From Diphasiastrum complanatum (Eukaryota > Streptophyta > Lycopodiopsida > Lycopodiales > Lycopodiaceae), in assembly GCA_029204225.1 (NCBI GenBank), contig MU832064.1:25171-89170 (forward strand): 64,000 nt of DNA, read 5' to 3'. The notes beneath the pieces were generated by a model. It ran no database searches. It saw only the letters and a program-made list of their open reading frames with translations, and was not told where the DNA came from. Made by a program: the position numbers and the translations under genes. Below, piece by piece: positions 54,659-64,000 of this stretch. The first letter of the stretch is position 1. Each line of letters begins with the position of its first letter.

Positions 54659-54879
54659 AGGAAACGTTTAAAAGGAAACTTTTGCAGGTGGTGTGCTCTT
54701 GGCTGACAAAACGCCCTTACAAAAAAATCTCGTCAAATCAGCACTCTTATGCATTATGCGGAGTTAGCTACATCAAATTGCAGCTCTGTGAGATGTACGG
54801 ACCGAAAGATCCAGAGGGTTTTCCTGAATGGGGAAGAAACGTATCCCTAAGATCCTGAAGGTGGGAAGACGATCAATAG

Positions 54880-54885
54880 TATATA
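54880..54885 (-). promoter_or_regulatory. Possible TATA box of the GLR gene
   Basis: Minus-strand CTATATAC lies about 222 bases above the first ATG. Position and sequence are acceptable, but no other core promoter signal supports it. Confidence 0.25.
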
Positions 54886-55611
54886 GAAGAGGTAGTGAGT
54901 GATCATCCATGTGGGCTTAATTTTGCCACAGACCCACAGCCCGCCTACCAAACCTCGTTGATTTTGATTGCAGTAATTTGGGAAAGAAACACCAAATGCC
55001 GGTCACTATCACATTTCAGCATGGTTAATTTTGTCCACAAGCTGCCGCAAGTGCACCTAGCTTCCGAACAAAATTAACCCAAAAAGTTCAGAGGAGGCAG
55101 GGACTGCATACATACAGACATCCCAGAATCCCAGTTTTGAAACAGGATCACCTCTGTTTCCAACCAAATAAGCGAGATTTAGTAAAGTGGAGGTCTTTGG
55201 GTGGCCATTGCAAGGTCAAAGAAGCAACTAAGAGCTCATAGATTTATCAATTGCTATTAGCTTACTCTTGCAGGGAATCAAGGCAAGCTTATCCCTTTCT
55301 TTGCTACAGAAATTTGTCTATGGATTCAAAGCTCGGTCAACCAATCAAAAGCCTCCACAGCTCATTCAACCAATCGATCAATGTCTCGATTCCCGCAGCC
55401 CACCGGAAGCACCAGCAGCAGCAAAAAAAAAAGCAAAAAGGAAGAATCTTTGGGCCAAAGCGTCCAGATCTTGCCACGTCTCCAGAGCCGACCATTAGCA
55501 TTTTGCACGTGGAATGTATGACAGCATAAGACAAAATACACGTGTAATAATCTTTGATTGACAGCTAACGTGCCATTATTAGCTCTCTCCCTTTTTTGGA
55601 CTGGGCCCCAA

Positions 55612-55800
55612 TTTTAGGACAACAAGAAAAAAAATATTTTGGGGGGGAAGGTCCTCCTCCGAGGCCCTTCCGCCCCGGAAGAGTGTGCGCCCGAGGGCAG
55701 AGGCCCGAGGGCGCACGGTCTTCCGCGGGCGAAAGGGCCGAGGAGCCGGCCCTTCCCTTCCAGGAATTCCGTTTTTACATTTTTTTTTTCTTTCTGAGGC
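55612..55800. repeat. GC-rich imperfect hairpin (fold-back element)
   Basis: The left arm (about 55650-55698: GGCCCTTCCGCCCCGGAAG, then GTGTGCGCCC) pairs with the right arm (about 55702-55752). In reverse complement the right arm reads GGCCCTTTCGCCCGCGGAAG, then CGTGCGCCC. Flanking A-rich tracts also mirror each other (AAGAAAAAAAATATTTT against AAGAAAAAAAAAATG). It is far more GC-rich than anything near it and lies about 1 kb upstream of the GLR start codon. Confidence 0.8.
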
Positions 55801-58800
55801 ATCACCATTTCCTTTGTAAAAATTTAAAAATTGATTTCATGGTATGGTGAATGGGACTATCTTTCACAACTTTTAAATTAGACTCTAGAGTTTATACATG
55901 CCTTCTGTTATACCATTCGACCTTAATGGCTAAGTTGGTATCTGTTTCTAAGATACTCAGGCTCAGTGCTCAGGAAAATCGGCAAAGTAAAGAAATGGAA
56001 TCGGCATAACAATTTGGCCAACATTTATTGTGCACAAAAATCACACCTCACTTCACACTAGAGCAACTCCGAACACATAAACATTTTGTATATAGATTAA
56101 AATTTTCTCGTTTGCATATTATGTTAACATTCCCTCACTTATGAGCTTATTACTCAAAAAAAGGAACCCATATGAAAGCGTCCTAAAAATTCTATCAACA
56201 CATCATGTGAGCATTCTCTTATTTATCAACAAGCGCATCAAAGAGTAACCAATAATTGCAAGTCTAGTTTAATATGCACTTACAAACCACATATGTAAGG
56301 GTTGAAGAAGTTGTAAGGCTAAAGTTTGCCTTAAGTAACATGTGCTAATAGTTGTTTTGAACTCCAAACAAGATGACCTTAGAAGCAAATCTTGACAATA
56401 GGTGTTATCTATTTTTGAGGTCGTGATTGTAAAACTTGGCTTGGACCCCATTTCATCTTTCAAGATCTTGGGCTCCTTCGAGAATTCCATTTGTAGTCCT
56501 TGCTTTCTTCAAACTCTTGTGGCCTGTCATCAAACACTTACTTTTTGGTCTCAATCTTCTTCGTCACAAAGTATACTATATCAATACTTTATTATTGTCC
56601 CTTTCCCTTGTTAGCTCATCTTGAGTAAGAATCTCTAGATCCATCTTTACCTTATATAGTGTTTATTAGTTTTTTTTTCTCAAGTTCTGTACTCCATTGA
56701 AAGTTGGTGAGCCAACAAACTTTTGTTCTTTACTGGTGATCAGTTAAGATTTGCAACAAGCCCCCTCCTTTTACTCATCTAGATGTTAACCTAATTTGCT
56801 AATTTAATATAGTTTCCTCTTCCAAGAAACAAAGGAAATTTAGGAAATGTATCCAAAGACATGTTTGATTTTCTTCATTCCATGAGCTATAGAATGAAGC
56901 CTTTTACTTTTGTGGTACTCTATTAGAACAACCTTTTTCTTATTAAAATTGTTGGGAATATCCTTTCCTTGCACTAGTGTATTGTCATTATCTTTTAGGA
57001 TAAATATTATTCCACTAAAACCTTCATGGAATGCAAGATTTTAATGAAATTATCTTCATGTAAAAGGAATGATGCACAAAAAACATAATAAATAGGTGGT
57101 AGTGAGATGTTAGTGGATGTAGCCATCGTGGCTTCAGAGCATCCATCACCCTTGAGGGCCCTTGACAATCACAAGCCAAGATTGGTCATAAAAATGGCCA
57201 TCTGAAAAAGCATATAAATCGTCTTTTGTTTTCTTCTAGTATGTACGTAAACAATTTATACCAAATCCCACTATCAAAGGATATTCTCTTTGTTTTTTGG
57301 GCCCTTAAACCTTTCTATTTATTGAAATTTATGATTCCATGGTATCGATTTTTTTTTAAAAAAAATTGACTGACAGTATAAACATTTTGCATAAGTTGCA
57401 AATTGAAATATCCAAAACATGGTATCATACCATATTGTATCAATCTGATATGAATATATACAAAATTTTGCACAAACTTATCTGAAGGGTGGAATGCAAT
57501 TATTGAAAGGGATTATCTATTTGAAATGCACTTGCAATTATTTTAACACATTTTTGTTGCTCATGCATGTACTTGGTGCATTAGGAATAAAATGTCATAT
57601 GTTTGAATTTTCAATACCAAGCAAAATTAGCTATCATATTTTAATATCAATGTGGCTTTAAAAGAGGTACTAGTATGAGTATTGCTTGGGCCAAAAATAG
57701 ACCTAGTGGTGTATTGACGTCCAGTGTTATGTGGTTTCAAAATTCTCAATACCAATTGGGTCCTTATATTGAAAGATTTTGTGATTCCTAGAACCAATTA
57801 GGTCTTTAGATTTTTTGAAACTTTTGAAATTGAAAGAAAAAACCATCAAAGGCCAAAGGCCTATTGTGAAGCAGAGATAAACATGTAATCAAGAGAGGGG
57901 CTAATACAGTATGTAGTTTGCTATGTTTATTGTTGCATTGTTTTGAAGGCATTGTATTGACCTGAGTGAGTAAGAAAGCATCAAAGGGAAGATAGCATGT
58001 AAGGCAAAATGCAATAATATCATAAGTGCAAAAAAGAAAAAGACACAGATCAAAGTTTATCTTTATATCCATCACATTCATATGCTGCCTCGGATTGAAT
58101 TTTGCTTTTAGATCTCCTGCATCATAACCAAAGTGGCATGCAAGCCATTTTTTTGTAAGACAAACAACATAAACAGGTTGCTAACAGTTTTTGGCAAAAT
58201 TCAGCTTGCAAAGTGTACAAAGTCATTGTAGACTTGCTTTGACAAGATTTTTCTACATGACAGGTACATTAATAGCCAAAAACAAACAATAGTGCATCTT
58301 GACACCATTCAAATGTCAAAATGTAAAGCTATAGATACAGTAGCAAAACAAGCACTGACCATCATAAATTTTTGGCAGCTGCTTTGCAGTTCACCGTTCT
58401 TTTGTGGAGTCCAGCAATAATTGGGCAGTGAACGAGCATATCCAGTTTCTATCTGTAGGCACATTTGCATATATTTTACATGGACAGGAACATAAAATAC
58501 AACACTAATGCCACTCACAGTGTAACCTACAAACTGCACAAATTGCATAGTCGACAATTCCCTAAGAATGTCGAAAATTTTACATAATTACTATCTTCTG
58601 GGTCAAAAACTCTCACTGAGCTCACCTCCTGACTGAGCTTTGATGGTCCTGAATAGATCCATTTCAAATGCATCTCCTTCAAGGAGTTCTTTATGAATAA
58701 TATAATTTTTACTCTACCCTGGAACTTCTAATTGGCCAAACACTGGGAAGGGGTTCTTGATAGATTTACAAGCCTTTCCTGATGAATATTACATCCTCTC

Positions 58801-58952
58801 ATTGTCTAGTCTTTACGCACATGGACAGGGCACTAGAGAAAAATTCATATAGAGGAGTTTTCTCTTGTGCTGCTGAAATGTGATGCAGTTCGTCGTTATA
58901 AATGACAAGATGGTGGAAATGCAAGTTAGACTTTGACATTGCAATGAATAAT
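55801..58952. other. Intergenic region between the BEL1-like and GLR genes
   Basis: AT-rich with no recognisable gene. The 3' untranslated region of the BEL1-like gene should occupy the high end. A tRNA-like A-box string TGGCTAAGTTGG (near 55928) has no matching B box. Confidence 0.5.
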
Positions 58953-59882
58953 TTAAGCCACAAACTCGTGCAGTAAATGATTTGCAACATGCTTTCTGCC
59001 TTGGAAGTTGAGACTTTCATGACCGTCCACGTGGTCACTATCTCCGGGATGGCTGATGGCATTCAAATGGAAATCATGGGCACCATCTGATTCTGTTGGG
59101 TTGTGCACTGAATGGACGTAATTGTGAGAAGTAGCTTGAGATAAACTGTCTACATGCTGCAGTCCTAAGGTCAGTGACACTCCAGCACTTCCAAAAATGT
59201 TTGGAGCAACATCCATTTCCGAGTATATGCTTAGGTTCCGATCACCAATGGTGTAAGCATCAGATGTAGCTGTATGGTGCAAGAAAGTATTTCCATTTTG
59301 CACTGCGAATGGGTAAGTGCTATATTTTTTTGAACTGCGAACTTTGTAATCATCTTCATAAAGGGTCTCAGAGGCTGTATCTTTAGGTCTCAAATTCATG
59401 CTTCTATCAAACACAGAGGAGTTCAACAAACCAGAGCTATAAGCCTTGTGTACATTTTGTCTAAATGGCATGTCTGTATCCTTGTTCATTCCTTCTTCAG
59501 GCATCTCAGAATTAGGACTAGAAACAATTGGTTGAACGTTTGTGATATCTGGCTGTATGATTCTCCTGAGAACATAATCACTTCCTGCATTTTTTGTGTC
59601 AAAGCTACCGTAATGCCTGGGGTCTTCAGTCAATACTTTTCCAGAAATGTCAAGATCCCCTTGGTTTTGTTTACTTTCTTCCCGCATCATTCCTTTGTGA
59701 TGAATACTGTTTCCATCCCTGTTCTCACAAATATTTTGTTCACAGCTTATTCCATCATCTGCTTGTTGGTTTACTCTCTTAACAGAAGCTTCTTGTTCAT
59801 TTTCTCTATTCTCTTCTGTGTACATTTCTTCGACCATGGGCTTCCATAGCCGAACTCGAGCATTAATGAACCAATTTGATAC
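58953..59882 (-). CDS. BEL1-like homeodomain protein, last exon
   Basis: Starts with homeodomain helix 3 ([26 protein letters not shown] being diagnostic of TALE proteins). It then has about 280 residues of Ser/Asn-rich tail with the ZIBEL-type motif VSLTLGLQH and the typical terminal LLHEFVA. The acceptor TTTACTCAG/GTATCA is phase 0; the stop codon is at 58953. The protein would act in the nucleus as a transcription factor, normally as a heterodimer with KNOX proteins. Confidence 0.95.
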   Translation of the reverse strand, partial: VSNWFINARVRLWKPMVEEMYTEENRENEQEASVKRVNQQADDGISCEQNICENRDGNSIHHKGMMREESKQNQGDLDISGKVLTEDPRHYGSFDTKNAGSDYVLRRIIQPDITNVQPIVSSPNSEMPEEGMNKDTDMPFRQNVHKAYSSGLLNSSVFDRSMNLRPKDTASETLYEDDYKVRSSKKYSTYPFAVQNGNTFLHHTATSDAYTIGDRNLSIYSEMDVAPNIFGSAGVSLTLGLQHVDSLSQATSHNYVHSVHNPTESDGAHDFHLNAISHPGDSDHVDGHESLNFQGRKHVANHLLHEFVA

Positions 59883-60081
59883 CTGAGTAAATGCATTAAG
59901 ATTAGTTAAATAGTCTCGGGAAAAAATTATGGAACAAAGAAAGGGTATTCAATATGATCCTTCAGCATACATTCTAGTAAATCGATAATGATAAATTGGT
60001 GCACGAAGCCTCAAAAAACCATATTTGATTAGACCTTTTGAACAAGAGATTGAGCATATGACTCAAAAAGTATCAGCATAC

Positions 60082-60142
60082 CTGGCTTCTTGAAAGTCCA
60101 GTCTGCCTTGCCAACATCATCTTATCAGCATCTTTGGGGTAC
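60082..60142 (-). CDS. BEL1-like homeodomain protein, 61-base homeobox exon
   Basis: Reads YPKDADKMMLARQTGLSRSQ, with PYP of the TALE three-residue loop extension spanning the preceding junction. A 61-base exon at this place is conserved in BELL genes. The acceptor is CATTCAG/GTACCC and the donor AGCCAG/GTATGC. Confidence 0.96.
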
Positions 60143-60355
60143 CTGAATGCAGCATCAAAATAATTTTTGGCAAGACATGAGTTTCTAACATCAGATAGTA
60201 GCAGAAAATAATTCAATAGTCAACATCACCGTACAACAGTAGAAGGCCTGCTGGTTGACTGATCAATGTATGTAGTTTGATTTCACTGAAAAGCACATCG
60301 ATCTACAAGATAAAAAGATAACCAAGACCATTGTATATTGAAAACTACTACTCAC

Positions 60356-60741
60356 GGGTGGAGGAAGTGCTCAAATAGCCAAGCTCTTAAAACGGATACA
60401 GAGTGCTCGGGAAGGCCCCTTTGCGGTCTCCAGGCAGGCTGTTGCAACATGCCAAGTTGTTGTAGAGCTCTCTGCTGGCGTAGCTGTTGGTCTACAAACC
60501 TTAACCGAGATGCAACCTTCCTAAGTGGCCCAGGTTCACTAATATCTTCTTCACCTAGCGCTTTGCATGTTATTTGTATCTGGTTGCTTATTGTGTCCCT
60601 TAGAGACCTAAAATGCCTAGACATAGCTTTAAGAGCCATTCTTGTGTAAGGTCGTGCTACTCCAACTTGGCCGATTGCAGAATCGAAGGAAAAGATGACT
60701 GCTTGCATATGATCATAGTATTGTCTATACTGTCTGTCCAC
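60356..60741 (-). CDS. BEL1-like homeodomain protein, exon with second half of POX domain
   Basis: Starts at acceptor ATGGCAG/GTGGAC with [20 protein letters not shown], continues [40 protein letters not shown] and [20 protein letters not shown], and ends EHFLHP at donor CACCC/GTGAGT (phase 2). RGLPEHSVS replaces the commoner RGLPERSVS. The preceding exon (N-terminus, SKY-type box and first POX half) was not found up to 64000, so intron 1 exceeds 3.2 kb. Confidence 0.95.
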
Positions 60742-63360
60742 CTGCCATACACAGGAGAGACGAATACAATTTTTTATCAAGTTTGAAGAATTTTGGTTAC
60801 GGCAACAAAGAAATTTGTTTTCTTGTAAAGCCTCATCTGCATAAAGATCTATTCTTGTAGATTGCAATCTTTACTTAAACACATTATTAGGCTAATGAGC
60901 TCACTGAAACAAATTTTGTGCTCGTTGTTTGAATTTTGAATCCTTTATTTATAGCAAAAAATGCAGTACTACCAACACCAAATGAAGAGATATATACAGG
61001 ATAGTTTCATCATATGCAAAGGTCTTATCATTTCCCTTCCATCTTTCATTATGGTTATCTCTCTTATTCTTGCTACCTGTTCTTTGCAACTATAGATTGC
61101 CATTGGCCAAAGTATCTTCAAATCTTCAACATTTAACAAAATGCTTTTGGATTTTGAAATTGAACCCACCCAGTTGTTGCAAGCAAGATTCTTCTCCAAC
61201 TCTCTTAACGCGTTTACTTTAACTTGCTAGCTGATTTTACACTCTGACTCCATTGAAGGTGGAGCTGAGGGAGAATTTAATTAGTTTAATTATTTACTAA
61301 GTTAAAAGTAAAAACACAACACAGCTGCCTGAAAAGGGCATCAACTTCCCAGTTTTTTCATGTGTTTGCAAATATAACAAGGTATGGTAAAGCTTATTCA
61401 CTTCTTTGCGGTGAGTCTTGGTTAGATGGTGTAGGCTGAGAAAACTGTAACATTCCCTAATTATAGGCAGACTAGGCTGATTCCTCTTTCACTTCTTATT
61501 CACTCCCTTTGTTAATTCATTAAGAGGTGCTGGCTACCTTAGCATATTTCTCTATGAACCTGCGAAACAAAACTGTAAATTCTAAAAAGATTTAACTTGC
61601 CTAACTATCTTCAGAATAGGCCATCACATTTAGATTCTTTTGCATAGAACGATGTTGATTCTCTATTGATTCTGACAAATAAAGTTCTATAGTGGGCATT
61701 TTTCTGGTAGGAATCTGACTTCCATGTCAAGACAACCTGTACAGCTTACACGTGCAAGCAGTAAATCCACAAAAAAACAGTATGTGGACGCATTTTGGAG
61801 GTGATCAAAGCATAAAAAACAATCGTCGCTTGCATGGCTCAGAGAAGATGTTATGGACAGTTCAATCACCTAAAAATGGCACATCATTCGGCTGCAAGTC
61901 AAGAAGAATAAAGCGCAATCAATTTTCTATTAAGTATGAGGGCGCTGGTAGCATTTGCCATGTTGGAGATCATTCTCACTCATTCGAATAACCTCAAGGC
62001 CGTAACCTAGTTCAAACCGAGTTAAAATGACCTACTATCGTCTCCAGAAATCTCAAGCCAAAAGCCTTGGCCCCTAGCATGCACTACAACTTCAAAGATG
62101 TCTGAAAAATTCTAATTTTTTTATGACTTTTTGACCTCTTGACACCTAGAAGAGCAGACTTAAAGTTTTGGTACTGTCATAAACATGTATTGCGACCTTG
62201 CTACACATCCAGAATGTGCTCATGCCTTCATTTTTATGCCAAAACATCAAAAAACATGATTTTCAAGTAAAAAAACCACTAATTTTTCAAATGTTCTCAT
62301 TTCTATCAGTCCATGCAACCTTAATAAGTCTAGTCCATGCCAAGTCTGACTTATAACAGCACTCTCCAAAACCTATTTTGCCTAAACAAGGTTCTAATAC
62401 TCTATTTGGCTCAAAAATCGATAATTTCGGTCGATTCTAGCCTCTTGACTACTGTTTCACCTACTTTAAGGGCAAAATTGGTAAGCATGATCCAAATCAC
62501 TAAAAAGCAATATATCCATTCCTACGTGAAATACAGCCCTGTACTGCTGCATGAGATGCCTAACAACAGGTTAACTGGGAAACATCACAACTTTTACACT
62601 TTTGACTATTTCCTAGCAATGATCCTGATAGCAATTCTTGTCTACACAGTATGCCATCACATAAACTGACATATGCAAAAGAATTTGTGAGAAAGCTTTA
62701 CTTGGAGATGGTAGATTCAACAGGAAGTGTTGATAGATAAATAACAAAGTTTCCTACCAAAAGCAAAAAGTTGGAAGCCAAGAACAATCAACTACTACTC
62801 TCGATCACTGCAAGCCCTGCTCTATGACAATCCACCAAGGATCAAGCTTGAAAAACACTTCAAGAGGTACACGATAGCCAAACCAACCAACCAAGTAGAA
62901 GCCTAGTATCAGCACCTAAGCTCCACCCCCAAGCCACAACCTATGAATACAAGGAGAGAGCAAAAATCTAAGTCTCCAACTGAAATCTCAATGATGAGAT
63001 GGGCGAGTTTTCTTCTCTGAATATAGGCCATAGGTCCCCAACATGATGCCATGCAACTCCCCATGTCCAGTCTCACTCAAGTCACAACTAATAGTTCCCC
63101 TCCATGCATGCTAACCATCACAGGTCATGTACTACTCCAAATGTACAAATAGGAGTGTTTGGGTCCTCGTAAGGGTATCAATTACAAAACTGGACTTGAA
63201 CGGAATTTCAAGGAGTCGACAACTAGGGAGCCAATATACCTATTTCAAGAATTATTGCAAATTCCCTTAACCGGACATGGACATAACATGTGGTTTGATG
63301 AGATTTTACGAACTTGTGCCTTTGTTCTTCCTGTAGCAAGATGTCGTGTGCAAGTCCTCA
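60742..63360. other. Probable intron 1 of the BEL1-like gene
   Basis: No exon with the first half of the POX domain could be found in this stretch on the minus strand. No element ends were recognised. Confidence 0.5.
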
Positions 63361-63600
63361 ACGTTCATAGCATCTCCGTCAATGCAATGTCACTCACAAA
63401 CATTTTCAAACCTTCGGATACACCACTCATGGCCGTATGCACAAGCTTCACATCCCTTATTGGCTCCCCAATTACTATAAGCTGGTCTCTTAGCTACTTG
63501 ATTCATGTGATAAAGAATCTTGTACTCTCAGTCTCCTCCATTGAGATGGTGTTCAATTTGGTCATCAAAATCATCATGCGATATGGATTTGCTGTCTGAT
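63361..63600 (-). pseudogene. Degenerate minus-strand copia gag fragment
   Basis: The minus strand reads KLNTISMEETESTRFFIT, then after stops LRDQLIVIGEPIRDVKLVHT and AMSGVSEGLKMFVSDIAL. This is the typical spacing of the UBN2-type gag region (compare KIKEIRDQLAVVGERVQDRE of the copia at 19.5 kb). Two stops interrupt it. Confidence 0.7.
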
Positions 63601-64000
63601 ACTGCGTTTAGAGTGCATCCCATGTCCCTATCGCCATTACAACATCATTAACATGGGCAATGATGTGATCCTTTACGGACAAATTAATCAATGATAGGGC
63701 TTTTTGCTCCCTTTTATCAAACAACCTTATATTTGTAGGAGTTGTCATTGGCCTCCACTCTTGTCGCGATATCCCAAAGCTCCTTCTCTTCGGTTTTGTG
63801 TTGTATGCAGCGAGTCTTTGGACTCCACCTTTTTTCTCGGATCATTCATGTTTGCCTGTAGACATTCTTACCATCCGTTATGTTTTGATGTGACCATAAG
63901 CACCAAAGACTTGTGTGAAACCAGGGTACAGTGAGAAGATCCCCGAGGAGGCCAGGGCTTGGGCTCACAAGGGGCTTGGAAAGAGTAAGTTTCGCTTTGA
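63601..64000. other. Unassigned sequence at window end
   Basis: No gene recognised. The purine-rich last 60 bases could be the edge of another element, but nothing confirms it. Confidence 0.3.

Noticed and set aside
55596..55850. Overlapping open frames on both strands rich in Arg, Gly and Pro
   Set aside because: The two translations mirror each other because the DNA is a GC-rich hairpin; neither is likely to be a gene.
55915..55990. A-box-like TGGCTAAGTTGG, candidate tRNA-derived SINE
   Set aside because: No B box follows and the flanks show no tail or duplication.
59448..59849. Plus-strand 133-codon ORF
   Set aside because: It lies wholly antisense to the last coding exon of the BEL1-like gene.
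63159..63599. Plus-strand 146-codon ORF as a possible gene
   Set aside because: The opposite strand shows a degenerate copia gag with ordered motifs, which explains the region better.

Overview
The window is nuclear DNA of a vascular plant with a large, retrotransposon-filled genome. It holds parts of two genuine plant genes on the minus strand. The first is a plant glutamate receptor-like channel gene (GLR, exons at 54658 down to 25375). The second is the 3' part of a BEL1-like TALE homeobox gene (exons at 60741 down to 58953). Introns of 9.2 kb and 17.0 kb in the GLR gene, both packed with LTR retrotransposons, fit a gymnosperm best. A large-genome fern or basal angiosperm cannot be excluded from sequence alone. 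No tRNA, rRNA, CRISPR array or prokaryotic feature was seen.

1-17.3 kb: retroelement remains. This part holds the end of one copia element with its 3' LTR (2-620), a minus-strand LTR with an (AG)52 tract, a 3'-truncated copia element (1802-4848), unrecognised sequence, and a 25-bp minisatellite broken into two blocks (8008-8160, 8766-9099). It then holds a complete minus-strand Ty3-gypsy element (9104-14953, TSD TAACC), a purine-rich degenerate repeat block (15.63-16.19 kb) and a fold-back inverted repeat (16.6-17.1 kb).

17.3-25.4 kb: a copia element (17325-22723, TSD CTGAA) carries a solo LTR in its gag (18797-19496, TSD AACTA). It is itself inserted at the 3' end of an older minus-strand copia, whose RT/RNase H remains lie at 22724-23665. 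Quiet sequence then runs to the GLR stop codon.

25.4-54.7 kb: the GLR gene. Intron 3 (26417-43385) contains a chromodomain gypsy element in which RT-RNase H-integrase is replaced by unrelated sequence with a 500-codon ORF (27044-32349). It also contains copia and LINE-like remnants, an opposing gypsy fragment, and a three-LTR tandem gypsy derivative (39911-42434) inserted with a 5-bp TSD into an LTR of its own family. Intron 1 (45148-54321) contains a copia element (45630-52839, TSD CTTCC) with a gypsy nested in its 5' end and a 198-bp palindrome in its integrase region. All splice phases of the GLR model are consistent, but the pore-loop segment at the exon 3/exon 4 junction looks damaged or unusually spliced.

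54.7-64 kb: the intergenic region with a GC-rich hairpin about 1 kb upstream of the GLR start codon, then the BEL1-like gene. Its first exon (N-terminus and first half of the POX domain) was not found, so intron 1 exceeds 3.2 kb or leaves the window. A degenerate minus-strand copia gag lies at 63.36-63.60 kb. The two host genes are not functionally linked as far as the sequence shows; most of the rest is layered retrotransposition, internal deletion and recombination.
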